NCBI RefSeq assembly: GCF_001865245.1
Contig: NZ_MKXB01000020.1
Span: forward strand, 9,049 to 54,740
Reading direction: 5' to 3'
Length of the DNA stretch: 45,692 nt
Source: Streptomyces sp. CC53
GTDB taxonomy: Bacteria > Actinomycetota > Actinomycetes > Streptomycetales > Streptomycetaceae
Shown: positions 16,162 to 23,285 of the stretch, piece by piece
Numbering within the stretch: the stretch's first letter is position 1
How the letters are laid out: every line of letters begins with the position of its first letter
Position numbers and translations under genes: made by a program
Notes under the pieces: model-generated
Databases searched by the model: none
What the model was told of the DNA's origin: nothing
Seen by the model: only the letters and a program-made list of their open reading frames with translations

Positions 16162-16809
16162 CTACGGGGCGATCCCGACCCTGGGAATCGTCGGGGTAGG
16201 CCCCTGAGAGCCGTCCTCCCTCAGGAGGGCCCCGCCCCGACCGTTCCTCCCGCCCAGGGCGGAGGCCCGCTCGCCCGCCGAGCGCACCGCCGCCGCGACC
16301 GCGCCCCGGACCCCCGGCCGGCCCCCGCGACCGTCCCCGTGCAGCTCCAGCCGGCGCCGCAGCCGCGCCCGCCAGGCGGGCACCACCGCGAGGTGGGCCA
16401 GCGCCACACCGGTGGTGTTCAACAGCAACTGGTCCACGTCCACGACCCGCCCCGGCACCGCGGTCTGCAGCAACTCGATCCCCAGCGACACCAGCGCGCC
16501 ACCCGCCGCGGTGCGCAGCAGCGACGCCCACGGCGCCACGTCCAACCGCGCGTCCGCCAGCGGCAGCAGCACGCCCAGCGGCGCCAGCAGCAGCAGCCCA
16601 CCGGCGATCCGCCGCGCCGCCTCCACCGGGCCCAGCGCCAGGTCCGCCCTGATCCCCGCCAGCGGCTCCCAGTTCGCGGCCGTCACCCACATCACGTCCA
16701 GCGGGCGCAGCGTCAGCCACCCCACGATCGCGAGGTGGACGAAGAGGAGGACCAGCCCCGCCACGCGGTGGCGGATGACGGCACTGCCGCCCGAACCATG
16801 ACGCTGCAC
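16162..16809 (-). CDS. VanZ-family membrane protein
   Basis: A 215-residue protein with about four hydrophobic helices: VAGLVLLFVHLAIVGWLTLRP at the N terminus, then LLLLAPLGVLLPL, GALVSLGIELLQTAVPGRVVDVDQLLLNTTGVALAHL. The ELLQ...GR..D..D...N..G signature is typical of VanZ/YcnB-like proteins, here complete. VanZ gives low-level teicoplanin resistance in enterococci; chromosomal homologues are of unknown function. The GTG start at 16809 follows GGGGGG; a longer frame upstream has an Arg/Ala/Gly-rich leader unlike the family. It lies 149 nt downstream of the lipoprotein gene on the same strand. Confidence 0.83.
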   Translation of the reverse strand: MQRHGSGGSAVIRHRVAGLVLLFVHLAIVGWLTLRPLDVMWVTAANWEPLAGIRADLALGPVEAARRIAGGLLLLAPLGVLLPLADARLDVAPWASLLRTAAGGALVSLGIELLQTAVPGRVVDVDQLLLNTTGVALAHLAVVPAWRARLRRRLELHGDGRGGRPGVRGAVAAAVRSAGERASALGGRNGRGGALLREDGSQGPTPTIPRVGIAP

Positions 16810-16958
16810 GCCCCCCAAGACGCGAGGTGCGGCGGCATCGGTTCCGCCCGGACGCACTCCGCCCCGCGCCCGGGCGACTGCGCCGCTCGGCAGCGGTGCG
16901 GGCGCCGGCAGACCCCGCGTCCCGGCCGCGGCCCGCCCGGCCGGCTCGTGCGCCACGA

Positions 16959-17687
16959 TCAGGCCGACCGCGTCGGCACGGGCGACTCGGGGCGTTCCTT
17001 GACGGCCCGGTCGCAGACGTAGTGGCGCACCGGGTAGTCGCCGGGGCCGCCCAGCGGCACCGCACCCGCCGCCACCGCGCCGGCGCCCGCGTAGGTGCAG
17101 ACGATCTGCGACAGCGCCGCGGGCGCCAGGTCCTCGGGCTGCCGGCTGAGCCGCAGCGCTCCCTCAGGGTCGCCGTCCCGCCCCTCCGACACCGTCAGCG
17201 GGCCCTGCACGTACGTGGCGAAGCCGGCCTGCCGCTCCGCCTCCGACGGCTGCTGCGCCAGCGCGTCCAGCAGGGCCTGTGCCGCGGCCACCCGCGCCGC
17301 CCCGCCGCCCGTCGGCAGCCGAAGCGTCCTGTCCATCGTCGCCAGACCGGAGGCGCACACCAGGTACACCGCCTCGGTGCGGGGTGCGGCCGACGTCCGC
17401 GCCGCCTCCGAGGCCGCGCCCGGGTCGGGTTCCGGGGTGGCCGCCGGCGGAGGGTCGCACGACATCCGGGACGGCGCGCCGCCCGCGTCGACCGGCACCG
17501 ACGTCGTCCGGATCCCGCAGCCCGCGGTCACCGCGGCCAGCACCGCCGCACCCGCGAGCACCAGGGACCGGCGGCGCACCGCCGCGCCCCTGCCCGTGCC
17601 GCCTCCCGCACGGGAACCGGGTCCGCCGACCGGTGCCGCCCCGGACGGCTCAGGCGCCTGCTTGGCTGTCACTCCGCTGTTCCTCAT
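16959..17687 (-). CDS. Lipoprotein of the afsQ operon
   Basis: A 242-residue putative lipoprotein. After a polar leader of about 38 residues, RRRSLVLAGAAVLAAVTAGC gives a basic n-region, hydrophobic core and lipobox VTAGC, with lipidated Cys near residue 57. The mature part has EAVYLVCASGLATMDRTLRLPTGG and several Cys residues that could form disulfides (MSCDPP, VYLVCA, IVCTYAG, HYVCDRA). No catalytic motif. The first 38 nt overlap the 3' end of afsQ2, so it is co-transcribed. By analogy with CseA in the SigE system it might modulate the sensor kinase; that is inference. ATG 17687 or GTG 17672 are both possible starts. Confidence 0.8.
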   Translation of the reverse strand: MRNSGVTAKQAPEPSGAAPVGGPGSRAGGGTGRGAAVRRRSLVLAGAAVLAAVTAGCGIRTTSVPVDAGGAPSRMSCDPPPAATPEPDPGAASEAARTSAAPRTEAVYLVCASGLATMDRTLRLPTGGGAARVAAAQALLDALAQQPSEAERQAGFATYVQGPLTVSEGRDGDPEGALRLSRQPEDLAPAALSQIVCTYAGAGAVAAGAVPLGGPGDYPVRHYVCDRAVKERPESPVPTRSA

Positions 17688-19248
17688 CCCCTGGACCGTC
17701 GCTTTCCCCCCGGCCGCCCCGCCGCGCGCCCTCGCCGCCGTCCCGGCCGGCCACCCCCGAGCCGTCCCTCGGCAGCCGCAGGGTGAAGACGGCGCCGTCG
17801 CCGTCCGGCGAGTTCTCCGCCGTGATGCTGCCGCCGTGGATCAGGGCGTTCTCCATGGCGATCGACAGGCCGAGCCCGCTGCCCTCCGAGCGCGGCCGTG
17901 ACGCGCTCGCCTTGTAGAAGCGGTCGAAGACGTGCGGCAGCACCTCCTCCGGAATGCCCGGCCCGTGGTCCCGTACCCGTACGACGAGGTCGTCGCCGTC
18001 CGTCCGCACCGCGACCCGCACCGGCGACCCGCCGTGCTTCAGCGCGTTGCCGATCAGGTTCGCGAGGACGACGTCCAGCCGCCGCGGATCCAGCCGGGCC
18101 ACCAGACCCCGCTCCGCGTCGAGTTCCACCGCGTCCAGCCACGCCCGTGCGTCGATGCAGGCCGTCACCTGGTCGGCCACGTCCACGTCGTCGAGCACCA
18201 GCCGGGCCGTGCCCGCGTCGAAGCGGGTCACCTCCATCAGGTTCTCGACCAGCGTGTTCAGCCGCCGCGTCTCGCTGACGACCAGCGCCACCGCCGGGGC
18301 GATCATCGGGTCCAGGCCGTCCTGCTCCTCCTCCAGGACCTCCGTCACCGCCGTCAGCGCCGTCATCGGCGTGCGCAGCTCGTGCGACATGTCCGCCACG
18401 AACCGGCGGCTCGACTCCTCCCGGGCGCTCATGTCCGCGACCTTCTTCTGGAGGTTCTCCGCGGCGTCGTTGAACGTCCTTGCCAGCTCGGCCAGTTCGT
18501 CCGTGCCCGACACGCGCAGCCGGGTGTCGAGCCGGCCCTCGCCGAGCCGCCGGGCCGCCTCGCCGAGCCGGTGCACCGGCCGCAGCACCGTCGTCGCCGC
18601 GAACTGCGCCAGCAGCGCCGACCCCAGCAGCGCCACCAGCGTCGCCACGCCCAGCGACCAGGCCAGCGAGTTCAGGTCCTGACGCTCCGGCTCCAGCGAC
18701 TTGTACATGTAGCCGGTCGGCCCGCCGCCGATGATCCGCGTCCCGCCCACCAGGTACGGCGTCCCGCCCCGCTCCGTACGCAGCCAGAACAGGTGGTACG
18801 GGTGGTCGTTGCCGGAGCCCACCTCCTGCTCCTCGGCCACCGCGGCCCGCAGCGTCTGCGGCACGTCCTTCCAGGTGAAGCGGTCCGGGTCGGACGCCCC
18901 GACGATGGGCTTGCCCTCCTCGCGCTCGCCCAGCAGCAGCACGCTGTACCCGCCGCCGCCCGCCGCCATCTGCTCGGCGGCGCGCCGCAGTTCCTCCTCG
19001 GTCGGCCGCAGCGGCAGCACCGCCGCCCGGTTCTGCATCTCCTGCCGGAAGTCGCGCAGCGCCGTGTCCTGCGTACGCGTCAGGACCGCCTCGCGGTTCA
19101 GCCAGTAGGCGATGCCCGACGCGGACACCGCGGCGGCCAGCGCGACCAGCCCGAACACGGCGATGAGGCGCACCCTCAGACTCGTCCACCGCCGGCCGGG
19201 GGGCAGCGCCGCCCCGCCGTTCCTGGTGCTCTTCGCGGCACCGCTCAC
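17650..19248 (-). CDS. afsQ2: Sensor histidine kinase AfsQ2
   Basis: A 532-residue membrane histidine kinase. Domain order: cytoplasmic basic leader; TM1 about 27-49; extracytoplasmic sensor of about 145 residues; TM2 about 196-218; HAMP (VLRPVHRLGEAARRLGEGRLDTRL); phosphoacceptor helix with His289 in DMSHELRTP; then the ATPase domain (N box NLIGNALKHG, G1 DHGPGIP, F box VFDRFYKA, G2 GSGLGLS). In S. coelicolor AfsQ2 phosphorylates AfsQ1 and affects antibiotic production on defined nitrogen sources. GTG 19248 starts 24 nt after the afsQ1 stop. The identification rests on the AfsQ1/SigQ context plus domain layout. Confidence 0.9.
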   Translation of the reverse strand: MSGAAKSTRNGGAALPPGRRWTSLRVRLIAVFGLVALAAAVSASGIAYWLNREAVLTRTQDTALRDFRQEMQNRAAVLPLRPTEEELRRAAEQMAAGGGGYSVLLLGEREEGKPIVGASDPDRFTWKDVPQTLRAAVAEEQEVGSGNDHPYHLFWLRTERGGTPYLVGGTRIIGGGPTGYMYKSLEPERQDLNSLAWSLGVATLVALLGSALLAQFAATTVLRPVHRLGEAARRLGEGRLDTRLRVSGTDELAELARTFNDAAENLQKKVADMSAREESSRRFVADMSHELRTPMTALTAVTEVLEEEQDGLDPMIAPAVALVVSETRRLNTLVENLMEVTRFDAGTARLVLDDVDVADQVTACIDARAWLDAVELDAERGLVARLDPRRLDVVLANLIGNALKHGGSPVRVAVRTDGDDLVVRVRDHGPGIPEEVLPHVFDRFYKASASRPRSEGSGLGLSIAMENALIHGGSITAENSPDGDGAVFTLRLPRDGSGVAGRDGGEGARRGGRGESDGPGDEEQRSDSQAGA

Positions 19249-19272
19249 TGTGCTGTTCCCGTCACTACGATC

Positions 19273-19950
19273 CTACGAAGGGGTGTCCAGGCGGTAGCCG
19301 ACACCGCGCACCGTACGGATCAGGGTCGGCGAGGACGGCACGTCCTCCACCTTCGCCCGCAGGCGCTGCACACAGGCGTCCACCAGGCGCGAGTCGCCGA
19401 GGTAGTCGTGCTCCCACACCAGCCGCAGCAGCTGCTGCCGCGACAGCGCCTGCCCGGGGCGGCGGCTCAGCTCCAGCAGCAGCCGCAGCTCGGTCGGCGT
19501 GAGCTGCAGCTCCTGCCCGTGCTTCGTCACCGTCATCGCGGACCGGTCGATCACGAGCGCCCCGAACGTCGCCGAGTCCGTCGTCTCCCGCTCGCCGCGC
19601 CGCAGCACCGCCCGGATCCGGGCGTCCAGCACCCGGCCCTGCACCGGCTTGACGACGTAGTCGTCCGCACCCGACTCCAGACCGACGACCACGTCGATGT
19701 CGTCGCTGCGCGCGGTCAGCAGGATGATCGGCAGCTGGTCGGTGCGGCGGATCCGCCGGCACACCTCGAAGCCGTCGATGCCAGGCAGCATCACGTCCAG
19801 CACAACCAGGTCCGGCCGCTGTTCCCGCAGCATCTTCAGACCCTCTTCGCCGGACGCGGCAGTGGCCACCCGGTGGCCCTGTCGCGAAAGCGAGAGTTCG
19901 AGGGCCGTGCGGATGGAGTCGTCGTCCTCGATCAGCAACAGGAAAGGCAC
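19273..19950 (-). CDS. afsQ1: Response regulator AfsQ1
   Basis: A 225-residue OmpR/PhoB-type regulator. Receiver: acidic pocket EDDD (8-11), phospho-Asp52 in VLDVMLPG, LLTAR (Thr switch) and VVKPV (Lys). The winged-helix output domain begins near 125 (FGALVIDRSAMTVT, LTPTELRLLLELSRRPGQALSRQQLL, DACVQRLRAKVEDV, IRTVRGVGYRLD). The sequence matches what I recall of S. coelicolor AfsQ1 nearly throughout, and starting at GTG 19950 gives the same 225-residue length; ATG 19968 would add six residues. It is first gene of the minus-strand operon and divergent from sigQ, as in S. coelicolor. Confidence 0.94.
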   Translation of the reverse strand: MPFLLLIEDDDSIRTALELSLSRQGHRVATAASGEEGLKMLREQRPDLVVLDVMLPGIDGFEVCRRIRRTDQLPIILLTARSDDIDVVVGLESGADDYVVKPVQGRVLDARIRAVLRRGERETTDSATFGALVIDRSAMTVTKHGQELQLTPTELRLLLELSRRPGQALSRQQLLRLVWEHDYLGDSRLVDACVQRLRAKVEDVPSSPTLIRTVRGVGYRLDTPS

Positions 19951-20029
19951 GCCGTCATTCTGTCTCATGGGGCGCGGCGAGTTCGACACCCGGAGCGCTC
20001 CCACGGCCCCACCGGTACCGGACCGGTAT

Positions 20030-20045
20030 GTCACCGCACGGTCAG
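20030..20045. promoter_or_regulatory. Candidate AfsQ1 box
   Basis: GTCAC-N6-GTCAG resembles the published AfsQ1 consensus GTNAC-N6-GTNAC, with one mismatch. It lies between divergent afsQ1 and sigQ, where AfsQ1 is known to activate sigQ in S. coelicolor. Isolated GTCAC half-sites also occur in this gap. Only pattern support. Confidence 0.4.
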
Positions 20046-20174
20046 AGGACGGTCCGCGCCGTGTCACACGCCCCTGTTGCAGGCCTGTGACAGTCGGCGG
20101 ACAGCGCCATGAAGTGGCCCCGGCAGTCTTTTGGTCACACGGACGAACCGACTCCAGGACGACAGGGGGGCGTG

Positions 20175-20918
20175 ATGAACGCAGTGCCGCACAGCACCAC
20201 TCCGAGCGCGAGCGCAGTGGTCACGCGCCTCCACGACGTCGTCCGGAGCGCGGAGAAGTCCGGTGCCGTGAACGGGCGGGGGTGCGTTCGCGGCGCCGGG
20301 CGTCAGCACAAGGCGCCGTACATGGTCGCCGTGGCTGACGGGGGAAGGGCGTACGGGGAGGGCCCGGGGGAGCGCGCGGAGCGGACGGGGACGAGCGCCG
20401 AAGCGGCGTTCACCGCCTACGTCCAGGAGCGACGCGCCTCCCTGTACGCCACGGCCTACCACCTCACCGGCGACCGCCACGAGGCGGAAGACCTGCTGCA
20501 GACGGCGCTGTTCTCCACGTACCGCGCCTGGGACCGCATCAGCGACAAGGCGGCCGTCGGCGGCTACCTGCGGCGGACGATGACGAACCTGCACATCAGT
20601 GCCTGGCGGCGGCGCAAGCTCAACGAGTACCCGACGGAGGAGCTGCCGGAGACGGTGGGCGACTCCGACGCGATGCGGGGCACTGAGCTGCGCACGGTGC
20701 TCTGGCAGGCGCTGGCCCGGCTGCCCGAGCAGCAGCGCACGATGCTGGTGCTGCGCTACTACGAGGGCCGCACCGATCCGGAGATCGCCGACATCCTCGA
20801 CATCAGCGTCGGCACGGTGAAGTCGAGCATCTGGCGGTCGCTGCGCCGACTGCGCGAGGACGAGGTCCTCAGCTTCGGGCGCGACCAGGAGGAGTCCTTC
20901 GGCCAGCTCGTGGCCTGA
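20175..20918 (+). CDS. sigQ: SigE-family ECF sigma factor SigQ
   Basis: A 247-residue ECF sigma factor. Region 2 is near residues 78-140 (AAFTAYVQERRASLYATAYHLTGDRHEAEDLLQTAL, YLRRTMTNLHIS). Region 4 is near 175-225 (LWQALARLPEQQRTMLVLRYYEGRTDPEIADIL, VGTVKSSIWRSLRRL), typical of the SigE/SigM subgroup. About 75 residues of low-complexity sequence precede region 2, unusually long for the class. The start ATG 20175 (or GTG 20172) follows AGGGGG at 20164-20169. Divergent from afsQ1, and in S. coelicolor it is an AfsQ1 target that counters AfsQ-dependent antibiotic activation. Confidence 0.88.
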   Translation: MNAVPHSTTPSASAVVTRLHDVVRSAEKSGAVNGRGCVRGAGRQHKAPYMVAVADGGRAYGEGPGERAERTGTSAEAAFTAYVQERRASLYATAYHLTGDRHEAEDLLQTALFSTYRAWDRISDKAAVGGYLRRTMTNLHISAWRRRKLNEYPTEELPETVGDSDAMRGTELRTVLWQALARLPEQQRTMLVLRYYEGRTDPEIADILDISVGTVKSSIWRSLRRLREDEVLSFGRDQEESFGQLVA

Positions 20919-21017
20919 GGGTACGGGGGGACACGGGGGAGGCGGTCACGGTCTCGGGGGAGACCGGCGGCCGCCACGGGGGACCGGGGGGATCCACGGG
21001 GGGTACGGGGGAACACC

Positions 21018-21051
21018 TGCGCCGGACAAGCTGGGGGGCTTGTCCGGCGCA
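21018..21051. terminator. Terminator between sigQ and the nucleoside kinase
   Basis: TGCGCCGGACAAGC (21018-21031) pairs perfectly with GCTTGTCCGGCGCA (21038-21051) around a G-rich 6-nt loop. It is between convergent genes and likely works for both strands. The preceding 100 nt is an unusual G-run-rich stretch. Confidence 0.9.
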
Positions 21052-21159
21052 TTCCCCTGTTCGGGCCGGGGGCTGTGCCGCCGCATCCCGCAGCAGTGAG
21101 GGCTGCCGCCCGCCACCGGGGTGCGACGGCGGCAGCCGCGCGGCGGGTCGGCCGCGGTG

Positions 21160-21813
21160 TCAGCCGCCCTGCGGTGCGGGGGCCGTTGCGGCGGCGAGGG
21201 GTCGGCGGCGGCCCGCGGCGGCGGCCTCCAGACGACCCAGCGCCTGCTTCTTGTCGCACGCGTGCGCGCCCAGCGCGGTCTGCCGCGCCACGATGGACCG
21301 CTCGGCCCGCATCAGCCGCCAGCCGCGGCGCAGCAGGAACGGCACCGACTTGCGGCCCTCGCGCAGGTCGCGCAGGAGCCGGCGGCGGAACGTGGTCGAC
21401 GGCCGACCGCGCAGGCACAGGGCGTCGGCGAGCAGGCCGAGCTCCTGGCAGCGGCGCGCGATGTCGGCGGCGAAGATGCCCTCCGCCACGAACAGCGGGG
21501 TGCGCTCGATGTCGAAGGCGTCCCAGGACACGCGGGAGCTGGTGGCGATGTCGTACACCGGGACGGTGGTGCGTCCGGTGGCGCAGAGCTCGGCGATCGC
21601 GGCGACCGCCGCGTCCGCGTCCCAGGACCCGGGCGCGTCCCAGTCGATGTCCGTGCTGCCCGGCACGAGGGGGAGGGTCGGGTCGCCGGCCTCCTTGTAG
21701 AAGTCGTCGAGCCGCAGCACGGGCAGGCCGGTGCGGGCGGCGAGGGACGACTTTCCGGAGCCGGAGGGGCCCGCGAGCAGGACGACGCGGGTCGGGATCG
21801 GTTGCGCACTCAC
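21160..21813 (-). CDS. Uridine-kinase-like nucleoside kinase
   Basis: A 217-residue P-loop kinase of the uridine kinase/phosphoribulokinase type. Walker A GPSGSGKSS lies at about residues 15-23. LRLDDFYKEAGDPTL carries the catalytic/substrate Asp typical of uridine kinases, IDWDAPGSWD follows, and LFVAEGIFAADI is the Walker B-like strand. The lid region RPSTTFRRRLLRDLREGRKS is Arg-rich. It would phosphorylate a nucleoside (uridine or cytidine) with NTP, the salvage alternative to DeoA/PNP breakdown. No palindromic operator is found upstream, so it may be regulated separately. GTG 21813 is chosen because the beta strand before the P-loop starts soon after; a longer frame upstream adds unconserved residues. 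Confidence 0.82.
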   Translation of the reverse strand: MSAQPIPTRVVLLAGPSGSGKSSLAARTGLPVLRLDDFYKEAGDPTLPLVPGSTDIDWDAPGSWDADAAVAAIAELCATGRTTVPVYDIATSSRVSWDAFDIERTPLFVAEGIFAADIARRCQELGLLADALCLRGRPSTTFRRRLLRDLREGRKSVPFLLRRGWRLMRAERSIVARQTALGAHACDKKQALGRLEAAAAGRRRPLAAATAPAPQGG

Positions 21814-21935
21814 GGGACACCAGTGTGAACCATTGAGCCGGTAGGGGGACCCCGCCGTGCACCCGTTGGTATCGAGCATCACACCTCCCCTACGCTGCGT
21901 CCTCGATCGAGCACCCTCAGGTGAGGACCAGTGTG

Positions 21936-22274
21936 ATGAACCGTTTGCTGAAGGCCGGGCTGACCGTGTCGGCGGTGGGCGCCGCGCTCGGAGCGGCCGG
22001 GGGAGCGGCGCATGCGGCCCCGCAGCTGCACGACGTCGACCCGGCCGCCTCCGTGCAGGCGCTGACGGGCGCGGTCCCGCACGTGGCGGGCCCGGTCAAG
22101 CACCTCAAGATCAACCCGCTGGCGGAGACCGGGGTGGACCCGCTGGACAACGGGGTCGGCACGCAGGTGGCCGACTTCCAGCCGGTCGACACGACCTCGG
22201 TGACGGGGTCGCTGACCAACGTCCCGAGCCTGCCGGTGGCGGGCCCGCTGCTGGGCGGGGTCGTGCCGGGCTGA
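21936..22274 (+). CDS. Small secreted protein 2
   Basis: A 112-residue protein with signal peptide MNRLLKAGLTVSAVGAALGAAGGAAHA (cleavage near residue 27). The mature part is about 85 residues, Cys-free, with VPHVAGPVKHLKINPLAETGVDPLDNGVGTQVADFQPV and the tail LPVAGPLLGGVVPG. GAGGA (21923-21927) stands 8 nt before ATG 21936. No known domain. It shares size, composition and C-terminal pattern with the secreted protein at 15462; the two flank the afsQ region. Confidence 0.75.
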   Translation: MNRLLKAGLTVSAVGAALGAAGGAAHAAPQLHDVDPAASVQALTGAVPHVAGPVKHLKINPLAETGVDPLDNGVGTQVADFQPVDTTSVTGSLTNVPSLPVAGPLLGGVVPG

Positions 22275-22293
22275 GGCGGCCCCGGCAGGGGCA

Positions 22294-22331
22294 CGGCCCC
22301 GCCTCCCCTGGACGGCGGGGAGGCGGGGCCG
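22294..22331. terminator. Bidirectional terminator
   Basis: CGGCCCCGCCTCCCC (22294-22308) pairs perfectly with GGGGAGGCGGGGCCG (22317-22331) around an 8-nt loop, between the convergent secreted protein and aldehyde-dehydrogenase-like genes. Confidence 0.9.
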
Positions 22332-22352
22332 CGGTACGGCGGGGCGTACGGC

Positions 22353-23285
22353 TCAGTACGACGAGCCGGAGGCGCCCAGGGAGCCGGTGGGGTGCCAGAC
22401 CCTCTTTGTCTCCAGGAAGGCGGTCAGCCGGCCGGTGCCGGGGTCGGCGAACCAGTCGGTCCTGTCCACAGGCCGGGGGCGCAGGACCCGCTTGAGGTTG
22501 TCCGCCGCCGCGACCTCCAGGTCCCGGGCCAGTTCGGTGTCGCCCGCCGCGCCGGTCAGGTCGACGGCGTTCACGTCCTGGTGGGCGGCCAGCGGCGCGG
22601 CGATCTCCGCGGTGCGGCCGGACAGGATGTTCACCACACCGCCGGGCAGGTCCGAGGTGGCCAGCACCTCGGCCAGCGACAGGGCGGGCAGCGGGGCCTT
22701 CTCGGCGGCAACGACGACCGCGGTGTTGCCGGTGGCGATCACCGGCGCGACCACGGACACCAGGCCCAGCAGCGACGACTCCTGCGGCGCCAGCACCGCC
22801 ACGACACCGGTCGGCTCCGGTGTCGACAGGTTGAAGTACGGCCCGGCGACCGGGTTGGCGCCGCCGACGACCTGGCTGATCTTGTCGGTCCAGCCCGCGT
22901 ACCACACCCAGCGGTCGATGGCCGCCTCGACGGTCTCCGCCGCCTTGGACTTCGACAGGCCCTCGGCGTCGGCCACCTCCCGCACGAACTGGTGCCGGCG
23001 GCCCTCCATCATCTCCGCGACCCGGTACAGGATCTGGCCGCGCAGGTAGGCGGTGGCGCCGGACCAGCCGCCGAACGCCTTGCGGGCGGCGACCACCGCG
23101 TCACGGGCGTCCTTGCGGGAGGCGAGCGGCGCGTTCGCCAGCCAGGTGCCCCGGCCCGCCGCGTCGGAGGCTGATGTCGCTGTGGTCACTTCGTACACCC
23201 GGCCGCTCTCGGAACGAGGGAACTTCCCGCCCACGTACAGCTTGTAGGTCTTGAAGACGCTCAGCCGCGTCGCCGACTCAGACAT
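22353..23285 (-). CDS. Non-catalytic aldehyde-dehydrogenase-like protein
   Basis: A 310-residue partial homologue of aldehyde dehydrogenases. It retains the N-terminal cofactor region (LYVGGKFPRSESG, a KAFGGWSGATAYLRGQILYRVAEMME helix, WVWYAGWTDK, PTGVVAVLAPQESSLLG, VIATGNTAVVVAAEKAPL, DLPGGVVNILSG). The sequence ends before the region that carries the catalytic Cys, and it has no Cys residue at all. The general-base Glu motif is also absent. Its ATG (23285) overlaps the stop of the full-length enzyme by 8 nt, so both are probably made together. A regulatory or structural subunit is the simplest reading. The layout resembles ALDH16, where a full ALDH domain is fused to a second, non-catalytic one. 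Confidence 0.82.
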   Translation of the reverse strand: MSESATRLSVFKTYKLYVGGKFPRSESGRVYEVTTATSASDAAGRGTWLANAPLASRKDARDAVVAARKAFGGWSGATAYLRGQILYRVAEMMEGRRHQFVREVADAEGLSKSKAAETVEAAIDRWVWYAGWTDKISQVVGGANPVAGPYFNLSTPEPTGVVAVLAPQESSLLGLVSVVAPVIATGNTAVVVAAEKAPLPALSLAEVLATSDLPGGVVNILSGRTAEIAAPLAAHQDVNAVDLTGAAGDTELARDLEVAAADNLKRVLRPRPVDRTDWFADPGTGRLTAFLETKRVWHPTGSLGASGSSY

